Assembly (NCBI RefSeq): GCF_003479405.1
Contig: NZ_QUHB01000003.1
Location: 1-64,000, forward strand
DNA: 64,000 nucleotides
Direction of reading: 5' to 3'
Origin: Eubacterium sp. AF16-48
Lineage (GTDB): Bacteria; Bacillota; Clostridia; Lachnospirales; Lachnospiraceae
Below, in pieces: positions 55,879 to 64,000 of this stretch; the first letter of the stretch is position 1; every line of letters starts with the position of its first letter. A program made the position numbers and the translations under genes. The notes under the pieces are model-generated. The model searched no databases, was not told where the DNA came from, and saw nothing but the letters and a program-made list of their open reading frames with translations.

Positions 55879-55940
55879 AAAACCGTAGTTCTATGTGCAA
55901 GTACATTAAGTGTATTTTTACAGGAAACTGCGGTTTTACT
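55879..55940 (+). terminator. Probable terminator after the GH16 gene
   Basis: AAAACCGTAGTT (55879-55890) pairs with AACTGCGGTTTT (55926-55937) around a long loop. The T run is short. Confidence 0.55.
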
Positions 55941-56067
55941 TATATTTAGTGCAAAGCCGGTTTTAATCATTACCTAATGGCTTCACCAAAATTCAAAAAA
56001 TATTGTATCATAAAAAACAGGTTAAATTTGGTATTAACTTATGTAGCGTAGAATGAGAGGAGAAGAT

Positions 56068-56256
56068 ATGAGCAATTACATAGGAAGTAGCAAACAGAAA
56101 TTAGATAATAAATTAATTGGATTAATTGTTATTGTGGCGATGACCTTTATTTCAATTAATTTAGAAGCAGTTGGAGTATACAATATTAAAGCTGACGGAA
56201 ATGTAACAAATATTTTAATTTTTAATTGCGAAAAATATATTTGTATCTTACAATAG
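56068..56256 (+). CDS. Small membrane/secreted peptide of unknown function
   Basis: A 62-residue product with a basic N-terminus (SKQKLDNK) and one hydrophobic segment (LIGLIVIVAMTFISIN). A VYNIKADGNV region resembles the signal-cleavage style of the secreted proteins here. About 20 residues follow, ending in CEKYICILQ. The ATG follows GAGAGGAGAAGAT. It is 51 bases ahead of the NhaC gene. It could be a real small protein or the stump of a secreted protein gene. Confidence 0.5.
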   Translation: MSNYIGSSKQKLDNKLIGLIVIVAMTFISINLEAVGVYNIKADGNVTNILIFNCEKYICILQ

Positions 56257-56307
56257 AAGGTGCAAATATATTTGGTAGTCGTATTTGACATACCACAGGA
56301 GGAAATT

Positions 56308-57939
56308 ATGGGAAAATCACAGAAGAAATGGAAACTTAAAAAGATTTCCGTATTTATGTCATTGGTGGCACTAATGACACTTATATGTGCAACGGTAGTT
56401 GTGGCAGGGGACGATGCAGATTACGTTCCGTCATTATATGCTACGGCTTGGGCACTTTTGCCACCGGTGGTAGCTATTGCATTGGCATTAATTACAAAAG
56501 AAGTGTATAGTTCACTTTTTATAGGGATTTTAGTAGGGGCAATTTTGTATGGAACAAATCCTGAAACGGTTGTTATGCATGCTTTTAAAGGTGGATTCGT
56601 AAGTGTGTTATCAGACGGTGACCATGTGGGAATTTTAATATTCCTTGTAATCCTTGGAACTATAGTTGCACTTATGAACAAAGCAGGTGGCTCGGCAGCT
56701 TTTGGTAAATGGGCAGGAGAGCATATTAAAACAAGAGTGGGAGCTCAGTTAGCAACAATTTTATTGGGAGTTTTGATTTTTATTGATGACTATTTTAACT
56801 GCCTTACAGTAGGAAGTGTTATGAGACCTGTTACGGATAAACATAATATTTCCCGTGCGAAGCTTGCGTACATAATTGATGCAACAGCTGCACCGGTGTG
56901 TATAATTGCACCAATTTCTTCATGGGCAGCAGCAGTTAGCGGATGCGTAGAGGGAGAAGATGGTCTTTCGTTATTTGTAAAAGCAATTCCTTATAACTAT
57001 TATGCAATTCTTACAATTGTTATGATGGTTTCAATGGTTTTACTTAAAGTTGAATTCGGACCAATGGCAAAGCATGAAAAAAATGCAAAAAATGGTGATT
57101 TATTTACAACAGGAAAGGAAATTGATTCATCAGAGGATTATGGTGCTGAGAAAAAAGGTAAGGTTAAAGACCTGTTAATTCCAATTATATGTCTTGTTGT
57201 ATGTTGTGTTATTGGAATGATATATACAGGTGGATTCTTCAGTGGAGTAGGATTTATTGAGGCATTTTCCAACAGTAGTGCGTCAGTAGGTTTGTCATTG
57301 GGAAGTTTCTTTGGATTGGTAATTACCATATTGTTATACGTAATTAGAAGGGTGTTACCGTTTAAGGAATGTATGGATTGCCTTGTTGAGGGATTTAGGG
57401 CAATGGTACCTGCTATTTTGATACTTATTATGGCATGGACACTTAAGGCTATGACAGATTCCCTTGGAGCAAGTGACTTCGTGGCTAATTCCATGAAGTC
57501 AGTAGCAGGAGATTTCGTAAATTTCTTGCCGGCAATTATTTTCCTTGTTGCATGTTTCCTTGCTTTTGCAACAGGAACATCCTGGGGAACCTTTAGCATA
57601 TTAATACCTATTGTTGTGGCTGTTTTCCAGAAGGACAATTATGAACTCATGATTTTAGCTATTTCAGCATGTATGGCAGGAGCTGTATGTGGTGACCACT
57701 GTTCACCAATTTCGGATACCACTATTATGGCATCAGCAGGGGCACAATGTGAACATGTAAATCATGTATCTACACAGCTTCCATATGCAATAGTTGCAGC
57801 AGCAGTATCTTTCCTATCCTTTATTTTGGCAGGTTTTATTCAGAATCCATGGATTGTACTTCCAATAGCAATAGCATTGATGGTAGGACTTATTGTGTTT
57901 ATTAGGATTTTAAATAATTATCAGCAAAAAGCTGAATAG
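56308..57939 (+). CDS. NhaC-family Na+/H+ antiporter
   Basis: A 543-residue polytopic membrane protein with about twelve hydrophobic segments. Family motifs include GTSWGTFSILIPI and DHCSPISDTTIMASAG. NhaC-type proteins exchange Na+ for H+, some in exchange for malate/lactate or arginine/ornithine, so the substrate is not certain. I chose the ATG at 56308, which follows AGGAGG; the frame opens 16 codons earlier without a good site. It ends at a strong hairpin shared with the convergent operon. Confidence 0.88.
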   Translation: MGKSQKKWKLKKISVFMSLVALMTLICATVVVAGDDADYVPSLYATAWALLPPVVAIALALITKEVYSSLFIGILVGAILYGTNPETVVMHAFKGGFVSVLSDGDHVGILIFLVILGTIVALMNKAGGSAAFGKWAGEHIKTRVGAQLATILLGVLIFIDDYFNCLTVGSVMRPVTDKHNISRAKLAYIIDATAAPVCIIAPISSWAAAVSGCVEGEDGLSLFVKAIPYNYYAILTIVMMVSMVLLKVEFGPMAKHEKNAKNGDLFTTGKEIDSSEDYGAEKKGKVKDLLIPIICLVVCCVIGMIYTGGFFSGVGFIEAFSNSSASVGLSLGSFFGLVITILLYVIRRVLPFKECMDCLVEGFRAMVPAILILIMAWTLKAMTDSLGASDFVANSMKSVAGDFVNFLPAIIFLVACFLAFATGTSWGTFSILIPIVVAVFQKDNYELMILAISACMAGAVCGDHCSPISDTTIMASAGAQCEHVNHVSTQLPYAIVAAAVSFLSFILAGFIQNPWIVLPIAIALMVGLIVFIRILNNYQQKAE

Positions 57940-57942
57940 ATG

Positions 57943-57973
57943 TAAAAGGGGCTGCAATTCGCAGCCCCTTTTA
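57943..57973. terminator. Bidirectional terminator between NhaC and the ligase operon
   Basis: TAAAAGGGGCTGC (57943-57955) pairs perfectly with GCAGCCCCTTTTA (57961-57973) around AATTC, with A and T tracts on the two sides. Confidence 0.92.
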
Positions 57974-57987
57974 TATTCAATAAATAT

Positions 57988-59232
57988 TTAGTTATTATAT
58001 CTGTAATCAATAACACGTTTTGTTTTCTTTTCGCTTCTTGGAAGAGTTCCCGCAGGAACAACTGTGATTTTGGGAGTCACACCAATTCTGGATTTAAACA
58101 ATTCTCTAATGGTAGCTCCGGTTTTTTCAAAATCAACACGTCCTTCCGCTTCAACAGTTACAATCATGATATCTTTATTTTTAGAATCGTCATGAGCAAT
58201 TGTAACATTATATTCAGATGAAACTCCATCAACATTTGAAAGTAAGTCTTCAATCTGGCTAGGAAACATATTAACACCGTGAACCTTAAACATATCATCA
58301 CTTCGACCTTTAATAATGTCAAGTCTTGGATATTTACTTCCGCAGGCACATGTTCCGGGAATAATCCTTGAAATATCATGGGTACGGAAACGAATAAGAG
58401 GAGCTCCTTCTTTAACCAAGGTTGTAATAACAATTTCTCCTTCTTCTCCATCAGGAACGGGCTTTCCGGTAACTGGGTCAATGATTTCTATGTAAACATA
58501 ATCATCCCAGTAATGGATTCCACATTCGTTTTTACAGGTAATACCAATACCCGGTCCGTAAATTTCCGTAAGACCATAAATATCATATAGTTCAATACCA
58601 AGGCTTTCACGAATGGTTTCCCTCATTTTGTCACTCCAACGTTCAGAACCGAATACACCTTTTTTTAAGTTGATTTTATCCTTAAGACCACGTCTGTTGA
58701 TTTCTTCGGCTAAAAGAAGGGCATAAGATGAAGTGGCGGTAATAACAGTTGACTGCAAATCTATCATCATTTGTAACTGCTTTTCAGTATTTCCCGGGCC
58801 CAAAGGAACAGCCATGGCACCAAGCTTTTCGCAACCTGCCTGAAAACCAATACCTGCTGTCCAAAGTCCATATCCCGGAGTAATCTGAATACGGTCTTTT
58901 TTTGTGATACCGGCAGTTTCGTAGCATCTTGCAAACATTATTGCCCAATCATCCACATCTTTGGCTGTATAGGGAATAATAACCGGTTTTCCCGTAGTAC
59001 CTGAAGAAGAATGGATTCTTACAACATCTTCATCAGGCACAGCCTGAATGCCTAAAGGATAAGCATTTCTTAAGTCATCCTTACTTGAAAAAGGAAGTTT
59101 CTCAAAGTCTTCCTGAGAAGTAACACCGTCAATTCCCTTTTTCCGATAAATATTTCCATAATAACTGTCTGTATTTAAAAGACGTTTAATTTGAGCATCA
59201 ACCTGCTCCAATTGAATATTAGTTAATTCCAT
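57988..59232 (-). CDS. Phenylacetate-CoA ligase-like aryl-CoA ligase
   Basis: A 414-residue adenylate-forming enzyme of the PaaK type (AMP-dependent CoA ligase, about 430 residues in the family). The ATP loop is HSSSGTTGKPVIIPYT (near 86), and the adenylate-binding region YDIYGLTEIYGPG is near 227. It acts on arylacetates such as phenylacetate or indoleacetate with ATP and CoA. I chose the ATG at 59232, preceded by TTGGAG within the end of the iorB gene; a TTG at 59244 is in frame but has no room for a site. With iorA/iorB upstream, it completes a pathway from aromatic 2-oxo acids through aryl-acetyl-CoA. Confidence 0.85.
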   Translation of the reverse strand: MELTNIQLEQVDAQIKRLLNTDSYYGNIYRKKGIDGVTSQEDFEKLPFSSKDDLRNAYPLGIQAVPDEDVVRIHSSSGTTGKPVIIPYTAKDVDDWAIMFARCYETAGITKKDRIQITPGYGLWTAGIGFQAGCEKLGAMAVPLGPGNTEKQLQMMIDLQSTVITATSSYALLLAEEINRRGLKDKINLKKGVFGSERWSDKMRETIRESLGIELYDIYGLTEIYGPGIGITCKNECGIHYWDDYVYIEIIDPVTGKPVPDGEEGEIVITTLVKEGAPLIRFRTHDISRIIPGTCACGSKYPRLDIIKGRSDDMFKVHGVNMFPSQIEDLLSNVDGVSSEYNVTIAHDDSKNKDIMIVTVEAEGRVDFEKTGATIRELFKSRIGVTPKITVVPAGTLPRSEKKTKRVIDYRYNN

Positions 59233-59815
59233 ATTTTTCTCCAATCTTTATGCCGGCAAGAAAAGCCGCTTTATTTGTTTCTACAAAACGTTCCGGTACC
59301 CTGTGTTCAATCTCATACATAATAGTATCAGCATTAAGCCCCGTGGCATTAGTTCCCACTGCAACCCCTAAGATAGCTACATTGAAAAACTTTGAGCTGC
59401 CAAACGGTTTACATAATTCATCAGCGTCAACCACAACGCATTTACATTTTTTATTTAAATATTCTATCATTTCCACACCGTCGTAAGTTGAATCATTTAA
59501 TGACTCTGTAGTAGGTTTAACGGGAACGCTATTTACAATAACAATTCCGTCCTGCTTTAAGTAACAAAGATTTCTAACGGCTTCTGAAGGCTCGAAAGCT
59601 AAAATAATATCTGCCTTTCCTAAAGGAATAAGAGGCGAAAATGCTCTGTTACCGATTCTGATATGACTTGTAACTGAACCACCACGCTGAGCCATACCAA
59701 TGGTTTCGGCAGAGTGGGCGGTGTTTCCCAAATGCATTGCAGCTGAGGCAATAAGCTTTGAGGCAAGAACAGTTCCCTGACCGCCTACACCACATAATAA
59801 AATATCTTTATTCAT
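59219..59815 (-). CDS. iorB: Indolepyruvate ferredoxin oxidoreductase, beta subunit
   Basis: A 198-residue gamma-type subunit. It has the N-terminal ILLCGVGGQGTVLASKLIA and HSAETIGMAQRGGSV typical of 2-oxoacid ferredoxin oxidoreductase subunits. It pairs with the IorA gene immediately upstream, which it overlaps by 8 bases. IorAB decarboxylates aryl pyruvates to acyl-CoA and reduces ferredoxin. The 3' end overlaps the ligase gene, so all three are one operon. Confidence 0.9.
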   Translation of the reverse strand: MNKDILLCGVGGQGTVLASKLIASAAMHLGNTAHSAETIGMAQRGGSVTSHIRIGNRAFSPLIPLGKADIILAFEPSEAVRNLCYLKQDGIVIVNSVPVKPTTESLNDSTYDGVEMIEYLNKKCKCVVVDADELCKPFGSSKFFNVAILGVAVGTNATGLNADTIMYEIEHRVPERFVETNKAAFLAGIKIGEKYGIN

Positions 59816-61604
59816 CTAAATCACCTCCAATAGCATTTACCGGGCATACCTGACTACATAAGCCACAACCGGTACAAAGGTCTTCGTTAATGGTAACCTT
59901 TCCCTTTACCGTACTTATTGCAGGACAACCGATTTCCCGAATACATTTCTTACACTGAATACATTTATCGGATATACAAAGCTTCTTTTCAGGCTTAAAC
60001 AGTGCAATGCATGGTGATTTAAAAATAATGGCTTTTACACCCGGAAGAGAGGCACAGTCCTTAATAACCTCAACTGATTTATTTAAATCAAGAGGATTAA
60101 CCGTAACAATCTTCTTAACTCCCATGCCTTCTAATATATGTTCAATACTTATTTTATCAACAATATCACCCATCATGTTTTTTCCGGTTCCGGGGTGAGG
60201 CTGATGTCCTGTCATGGCTGTGGTTGAATTGTCAAGAACGCAAAGAATCATGTCAGCTTCATTGTATACAGCATTAACAATACCAGTCATGCCGGAGGCA
60301 AAAAACGTGGAATCTCCAACAAAGGCAAAACAGGTACCTTCCTTATCTACCCAGTGAAAACCCTGAGCCATTGTAATTCCTGCACCCATACAAAGACAGG
60401 TGTCTACCATGTCAAGAGGCATTGCATTTCCTAAGGTATAACATCCTATATCACCACAAAAATAAGCATTCTTACCTTCCATTGCCTTTTTCACTGCATA
60501 AAATGAGGCACGGTGGGGGCATCCTGCACATAAAACAGGAGGACGGACAGGTAAATCAGGCATATCACCTAAATAAATTCCTGCTTCCTGTGAAGGAATT
60601 TTAAGAAAATCACTTAAAACCTTAGCCACATAATCTGCTGAATTTTCTCCACTGGTTTTAACATAACCACTTTCCTTACCATATACCTTTATATTAAGCC
60701 TGTGCTTACCAATTAATTTAGTCACCTCAGCTTCAATGAAAGGACTAAGCTCTTCAAGGCATATAACCTCATCTACTCCTTCAAGGCATGATAAAACAAA
60801 CTTTTCAGGAAATGGATAAGGAGTGGAAATTTTACAAAGCTTAACTTCAGGATAATCCTGTAGATATTCTTTAGCATAAGCATAACTTATACCACCTGTA
60901 AAAACAGCCTTCTTTCCACTGCCTGTAACAATATTTTTAGAATATGTAGAAAAATCGTCACCAATAAGAGGATTTCTTTTTTCAATCATGGCGTGATTCA
61001 TAAATGAAAGCTTTGGAAAAATAACCCAACGTTTTGAATCTTTTACAAAGCCATCATACAATTTAGGCGTTGTTGTTTCAGGAATGTCTATAGACGCATA
61101 TGCGTGACATACACGGGTAGTAGGGCGGAAAAGTACAGGTGTTTTATACTTTTCGGAATAGTCAAAGGCATCCTGAATCATTGAAAATGCTTCTTCCGGT
61201 GAGGAAGGATCAAAAACAGGAATGCGGCAAAATGATGCAAACATTCTTGTGTCCTGTTCTGTCTGGGAAGAAATTGGGCCGGGATCATCAGCAGAAACTA
61301 TAACCATACCACCTTTTACACCAACATATGCAAGAGACATAAGGGGGTCAGAGGCAACATTTAGTCCCACCTGCTTCATGGTAACTAAAGTACGGGCTCC
61401 GGCATAGGAAGCAGAAGCCGCCAGTTCTAAGGCTGCCTTTTCATTGACAGACCATTCTACGTGTACATCTCCCTGCTTATATTTACTTACTGTTTCAAGT
61501 ATTTCAGATGACGGTGTGCCGGGGTAGCCTGACACAAGATTTATTCCTGCGGCAAGTGCCCCAAGGGCAATGGCACCGTTACCCATTAAGTAATCTTTTT
61601 TCAT
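59808..61604 (-). CDS. iorA: Indolepyruvate ferredoxin oxidoreductase, alpha subunit
   Basis: A 598-residue thiamine-diphosphate subunit. The N-terminal PP domain contains SGYPGTPSSEILE, and a ThDP region has CFAFVGDSTFFASGM. The C-terminus carries two ferredoxin-like [4Fe-4S] motifs, CISDKCIQCKKC and CTGCGLCSQVCP. Indolepyruvate, phenylpyruvate or hydroxyphenylpyruvate is oxidised to the aryl-acetyl-CoA with reduction of ferredoxin. The ATG follows AAAAGGAGA. It heads the operon with iorB and the ligase, a set expected for amino-acid fermentation in an anaerobe. Confidence 0.92.
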   Translation of the reverse strand: MKKDYLMGNGAIALGALAAGINLVSGYPGTPSSEILETVSKYKQGDVHVEWSVNEKAALELAASASYAGARTLVTMKQVGLNVASDPLMSLAYVGVKGGMVIVSADDPGPISSQTEQDTRMFASFCRIPVFDPSSPEEAFSMIQDAFDYSEKYKTPVLFRPTTRVCHAYASIDIPETTTPKLYDGFVKDSKRWVIFPKLSFMNHAMIEKRNPLIGDDFSTYSKNIVTGSGKKAVFTGGISYAYAKEYLQDYPEVKLCKISTPYPFPEKFVLSCLEGVDEVICLEELSPFIEAEVTKLIGKHRLNIKVYGKESGYVKTSGENSADYVAKVLSDFLKIPSQEAGIYLGDMPDLPVRPPVLCAGCPHRASFYAVKKAMEGKNAYFCGDIGCYTLGNAMPLDMVDTCLCMGAGITMAQGFHWVDKEGTCFAFVGDSTFFASGMTGIVNAVYNEADMILCVLDNSTTAMTGHQPHPGTGKNMMGDIVDKISIEHILEGMGVKKIVTVNPLDLNKSVEVIKDCASLPGVKAIIFKSPCIALFKPEKKLCISDKCIQCKKCIREIGCPAISTVKGKVTINEDLCTGCGLCSQVCPVNAIGGDLDE

Positions 61605-61792
61605 AGAAAATCTCCTTTTGACTGCAAAAATAAAGGCATTACAGTCTTATATGTAAAAATATAACTAGTTAAGATTATAAATCAATGAGACATTTGACGC
61701 AATAACATTGTGGTATTTGCAACGGATAAAATTTATGATGACTTTTTTGCCAATAGACAGTATAATTAAAGAGGTTTATTATGCAAATTTAC

Positions 61793-61821
61793 TTGTTATC
61801 ATAGTGTAAATATGGTATAAG
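61793..61821 (+). promoter_or_regulatory. Promoter of the glycosyltransferase cluster
   Basis: -35 TTGTTA (61793-61798), 17-bp spacer, -10 TATAAG (61816-61821). An isolated TATAAT at 61761-61766 lacks a matching -35. Confidence 0.55.
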
Positions 61822-61863
61822 AGATAGGAAAAGAATTATTCGTATTAAATATAGGAAAGAAAA

Positions 61864-62661
61864 ATGGCAGAAAATAAAAAAATGACAATGATTTCGGTTA
61901 TTATGCCAGCATACAATGAAGAGAAATATATTGAAAAGGCTCTAGACTCCGTTTGCACACAGGAGGGGGATTTTTCAATTGAAATATTAGTTATAGATGA
62001 TAATTCTACCGATGCCACAAAAAATATAGTTTTAGATATGGCATGCAGGATTTCCACTAGAGAAAACAATCTTAATAACGGTGTTTCCGTAAGGTTGTTA
62101 ACTAGCGGCAGGTCCATGGGTGTGGCTGAGGCAAGAAACCTTGGTATTAAAAAAGCAAAAGGTGAATACATTGCATTTTTAGATGCAGATGACTGGTGGA
62201 AGGAAGGCAAGTTAAAAAAGCAAATTGCTTTTATGAAAGAAAATAATTTATCTTTTACAGCCACCGGAAGAGAATTAATGAATGCTGATGGCAGTACAAC
62301 AGGAAAGGTAATTCCTATCCCTGAAAAAATAACATATAAAATGATGCTTAGGACAAATTATATACCGTGTTCGTCAGTTGTAATGAAAAAGGAACTGGCA
62401 GAGGAATTTTATATGTGTCACGATGAACTCCATGAAGATTACATTATGTGGATGGAGATTTTAAGGAAATATAATCGTGTATATGGAATAGATGTTCCGT
62501 TTTTGTGTAGCAGATTAAGTGAAAATGGAAAGTCCCGAAACAAATTTAAGTCAGCAAAGATGCAGATAGGATGTTACAGATATTTAGGATACGGATTAAT
62601 AAAGACCGCATTCTATTTTTGTGCGTATACCTACAATGGGTTTAAAAAGTATGGAAAATAA
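61864..62661 (+). CDS. GT2 family glycosyltransferase
   Basis: A 265-residue family 2 glycosyltransferase. The GT-A fold begins ISVIMPAYNEEKYIEKAL; the nucleotide-sugar motif region has LVIDDNSTD, and the DXD-like metal site is FLDADDW (near 100). It is the first gene of a cluster of at least three GT2 genes at the end of the window, probably for a surface polysaccharide. Donor and acceptor sugars are unknown. The ATG follows AGGAAAGA, a weak ribosome site. Confidence 0.88.
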   Translation: MAENKKMTMISVIMPAYNEEKYIEKALDSVCTQEGDFSIEILVIDDNSTDATKNIVLDMACRISTRENNLNNGVSVRLLTSGRSMGVAEARNLGIKKAKGEYIAFLDADDWWKEGKLKKQIAFMKENNLSFTATGRELMNADGSTTGKVIPIPEKITYKMMLRTNYIPCSSVVMKKELAEEFYMCHDELHEDYIMWMEILRKYNRVYGIDVPFLCSRLSENGKSRNKFKSAKMQIGCYRYLGYGLIKTAFYFCAYTYNGFKKYGK

Positions 62662-62682
62662 TTAAAGGGAAGGATTAAGTAA

Positions 62683-63825
62683 ATGATAAAAATTTCTGTA
62701 ATAATTCCAATATACAATATGGAAGAATATCTTCCCCAGTGTTTAGACAGTATAGTGTCTCAAACTTTAAGGGAAATAGAAATATTGTGTATTGATGACG
62801 GCTCTACAGATGGCTCAGAGGAAGTTTTAAAGCTATATTGTAACAGAGATTCCAGAATCAGAGTTATAAAACAGAATAATCAGGGGGTTTCTTGTGCCAG
62901 AAATCTGGGAATAGAAGAAGCATCCGGAAAATATGTTATTTTCATGGATCCTGATGACTGGTATCCTGATAAGGAAATATTGGAAACGCTTTATGTGGGA
63001 GCTGAGAAAAATAATGTCAGCATTGCAGGTGGAAGTTTTATGGACTATCACGATGGAATTTATAATGAAAAATTCCCTGACAGATATTTTGGCTATCATT
63101 TTGAAAAAGACGGTGTTATTGAATATACTGATTATCAGTTTGATTTCGGATATCAGAGATTTATATTTGAAAAAAGTCTTTTGACGGAAAATCATATTAG
63201 CTTTAAAAAATATGTGAGATATCAGGATCCACCGTTTTTTGTGGAGGCAATGATAGCGGCAAGGCGTTTTTACGGAGTAGATAAGCCGGCATATTGTTAC
63301 AGATATGGTCATACTGAAATAAAATGGAACAGACAAAAGGTTTGTGATTTATTAAAGGGAATAAGTGATAATCTTCAGATATCATCGAAATATGGATTGA
63401 AAAAGCTTCATAACCTGACAATACGAAGATTAAATGATGAGTACAGACAGTTGTTAGGAGACAGTATTTTCTTTGAGGAATATGCCTGTGATGTTTTTGA
63501 AGAGATGCTTAAAACCATGAATTATATAGATGTTAATATGTTAGATGAAAATAATAGGGACATATATAAGGTATATAATCCTATTATTATGCAAATAAAA
63601 GAAGACATAAAAAATCATGTTAACTGGATTGATAATTTAAAAGGTGAAATTGAAGACCTGAAAAATCAGATAAAAGACAGGGATGAACAGTTAAGAGTAA
63701 AGGAAGAAGAAAAGAGAGAGCTTGAAGGCAGAGTGCAGGAAGTGTATGATTCTTTTTCTTATAAAGTGGGACATGCCATAACGGTTTTGCCAAGATTACT
63801 TGCAAGAATTGTGAAGGGAAGATAA
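62683..63825 (+). CDS. GT2 glycosyltransferase with C-terminal coiled coil
   Basis: A 380-residue family 2 glycosyltransferase. The N-terminal GT-A domain (ISVIIPIYNMEEYLPQCLDS, then CIDDGSTDGSEE and MDPDDWYP as the metal site near 93) is followed by a variable acceptor region and a charged coiled coil (about 310-355). The tail SYKVGHAITVLPRLLARI is common in Lachnospiraceae surface-polysaccharide GTs. The ATG follows AGGGAAGG. It is 21 bases after the previous GT2 gene, in one operon. Confidence 0.88.
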   Translation: MIKISVIIPIYNMEEYLPQCLDSIVSQTLREIEILCIDDGSTDGSEEVLKLYCNRDSRIRVIKQNNQGVSCARNLGIEEASGKYVIFMDPDDWYPDKEILETLYVGAEKNNVSIAGGSFMDYHDGIYNEKFPDRYFGYHFEKDGVIEYTDYQFDFGYQRFIFEKSLLTENHISFKKYVRYQDPPFFVEAMIAARRFYGVDKPAYCYRYGHTEIKWNRQKVCDLLKGISDNLQISSKYGLKKLHNLTIRRLNDEYRQLLGDSIFFEEYACDVFEEMLKTMNYIDVNMLDENNRDIYKVYNPIIMQIKEDIKNHVNWIDNLKGEIEDLKNQIKDRDEQLRVKEEEKRELEGRVQEVYDSFSYKVGHAITVLPRLLARIVKGR

Positions 63826-63826
63826 A

Positions 63827-64000
63827 ATGTCAAAGATATTGTCAGTAACAATTCCAACATACAATGTGGAAAGATATTTAAAACAGTGTCTGGATTCTTT
63901 TATAATACCGGAAATAATAGATGATATGGAGATTTTAATAGTAAACGATGGTTCTACAGATTCATCTCCTATCATTGCTAAGGAATATACAGAGAAATAT
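63827..64000 (+). CDS. GT2 glycosyltransferase (incomplete at window end)
   Basis: The first 58 codons of a further family 2 glycosyltransferase, cut by the window end. It shows ILSVTIPTYNVERYLKQCL and ILIVNDGSTDSS, the typical GT-A start. It begins one base after the preceding stop, after a GAAGGGAAG region that may act as ribosome site. Confidence 0.8.
   Translation, partial: MSKILSVTIPTYNVERYLKQCLDSFIIPEIIDDMEILIVNDGSTDSSPIIAKEYTEKY

Noticed and set aside
57138-57638. 166-codon antisense frame in nhaC
   Set aside because: Shadow of a conserved antiporter; no ribosome site.
62833-63336. 167-codon antisense frame in the GT2 gene
   Set aside because: Shadow of a clear glycosyltransferase domain.

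Overview
The window is AT-rich Firmicute DNA. Short intergenic gaps, AGGAGG-type ribosome sites with some GTG/TTG starts, Rho-independent terminators, a T-box leader, a LexA (SOS) box and an agr-type peptide circuit all fit. Together with large secreted, multi-modular glycan-degrading enzymes whose signal peptides end in an 'NVKAA'-like site, this suggests a gut or rumen Lachnospiraceae member. The genus is not resolved, and no rRNA, tRNA, CRISPR array or intact mobile element was seen.

Layout. 0-5.4 kb: a DUF1846 protein, an SOS-controlled Y-family polymerase/YolD pair and an AGCS sodium:amino-acid symporter. 5.5-8.7 kb: an agr-like quorum-sensing locus (XRE regulator, LytTR response regulator, GHKL kinase, then convergent agrB and a 47-codon agrD). 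9-16.4 kb: an Rpn-type nuclease, a small secreted peptide, a MerR regulator with a divergent DXS-like enzyme, a T-box-controlled CstA transporter and a CLC-type channel behind an attenuator. 16.6-29.4 kb: a secreted-glycan cluster with a 2,446-residue carbohydrate-binding protein, a 62-residue peptide and two GH5 glucanases. 29.5-38.4 kb: housekeeping and accessory genes (HAD phosphatase, glycerol-1-phosphate dehydrogenase, GNAT, DUF1653, YoaK, ThrE, a membrane protein and a GT2). 38.5-45.9 kb: a second LytTR/GHKL two-component system next to a 1,710-residue bacterial Ig-like/SH3 surface protein, with a LytTR-type direct repeat between them. 46-56 kb: a PurF homologue lacking the N-terminal catalytic Cys, a transposase relic, a GH92 alpha-mannosidase and a GH16 beta-glucanase. 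56-64 kb: an NhaC antiporter, an IorA/IorB/aryl-CoA ligase operon and the start of a GT2 glycosyltransferase cluster.

How the parts fit. The secreted enzymes (GH5 x2, GH92, GH16 and the binding protein) would let the cell bind and degrade beta-glucans and mannose-containing glycans at its surface. Four of them carry the same unannotated C-terminal module and none has an LPXTG tail, so the module is a candidate surface-retention or sorting domain. Two LytTR systems, one with its own cyclic peptide, are placed to regulate surface or community behaviour.

Main points for follow-up: the shared C-terminal module; the agr locus with its Ser-based ring; the LytTR direct repeat ahead of the Ig-like protein; the 19-bp-spacer MerR promoter ahead of the DXS-like gene; the unassigned attenuator ahead of the CLC gene; and the paired palindromes ahead of the GH92 gene.
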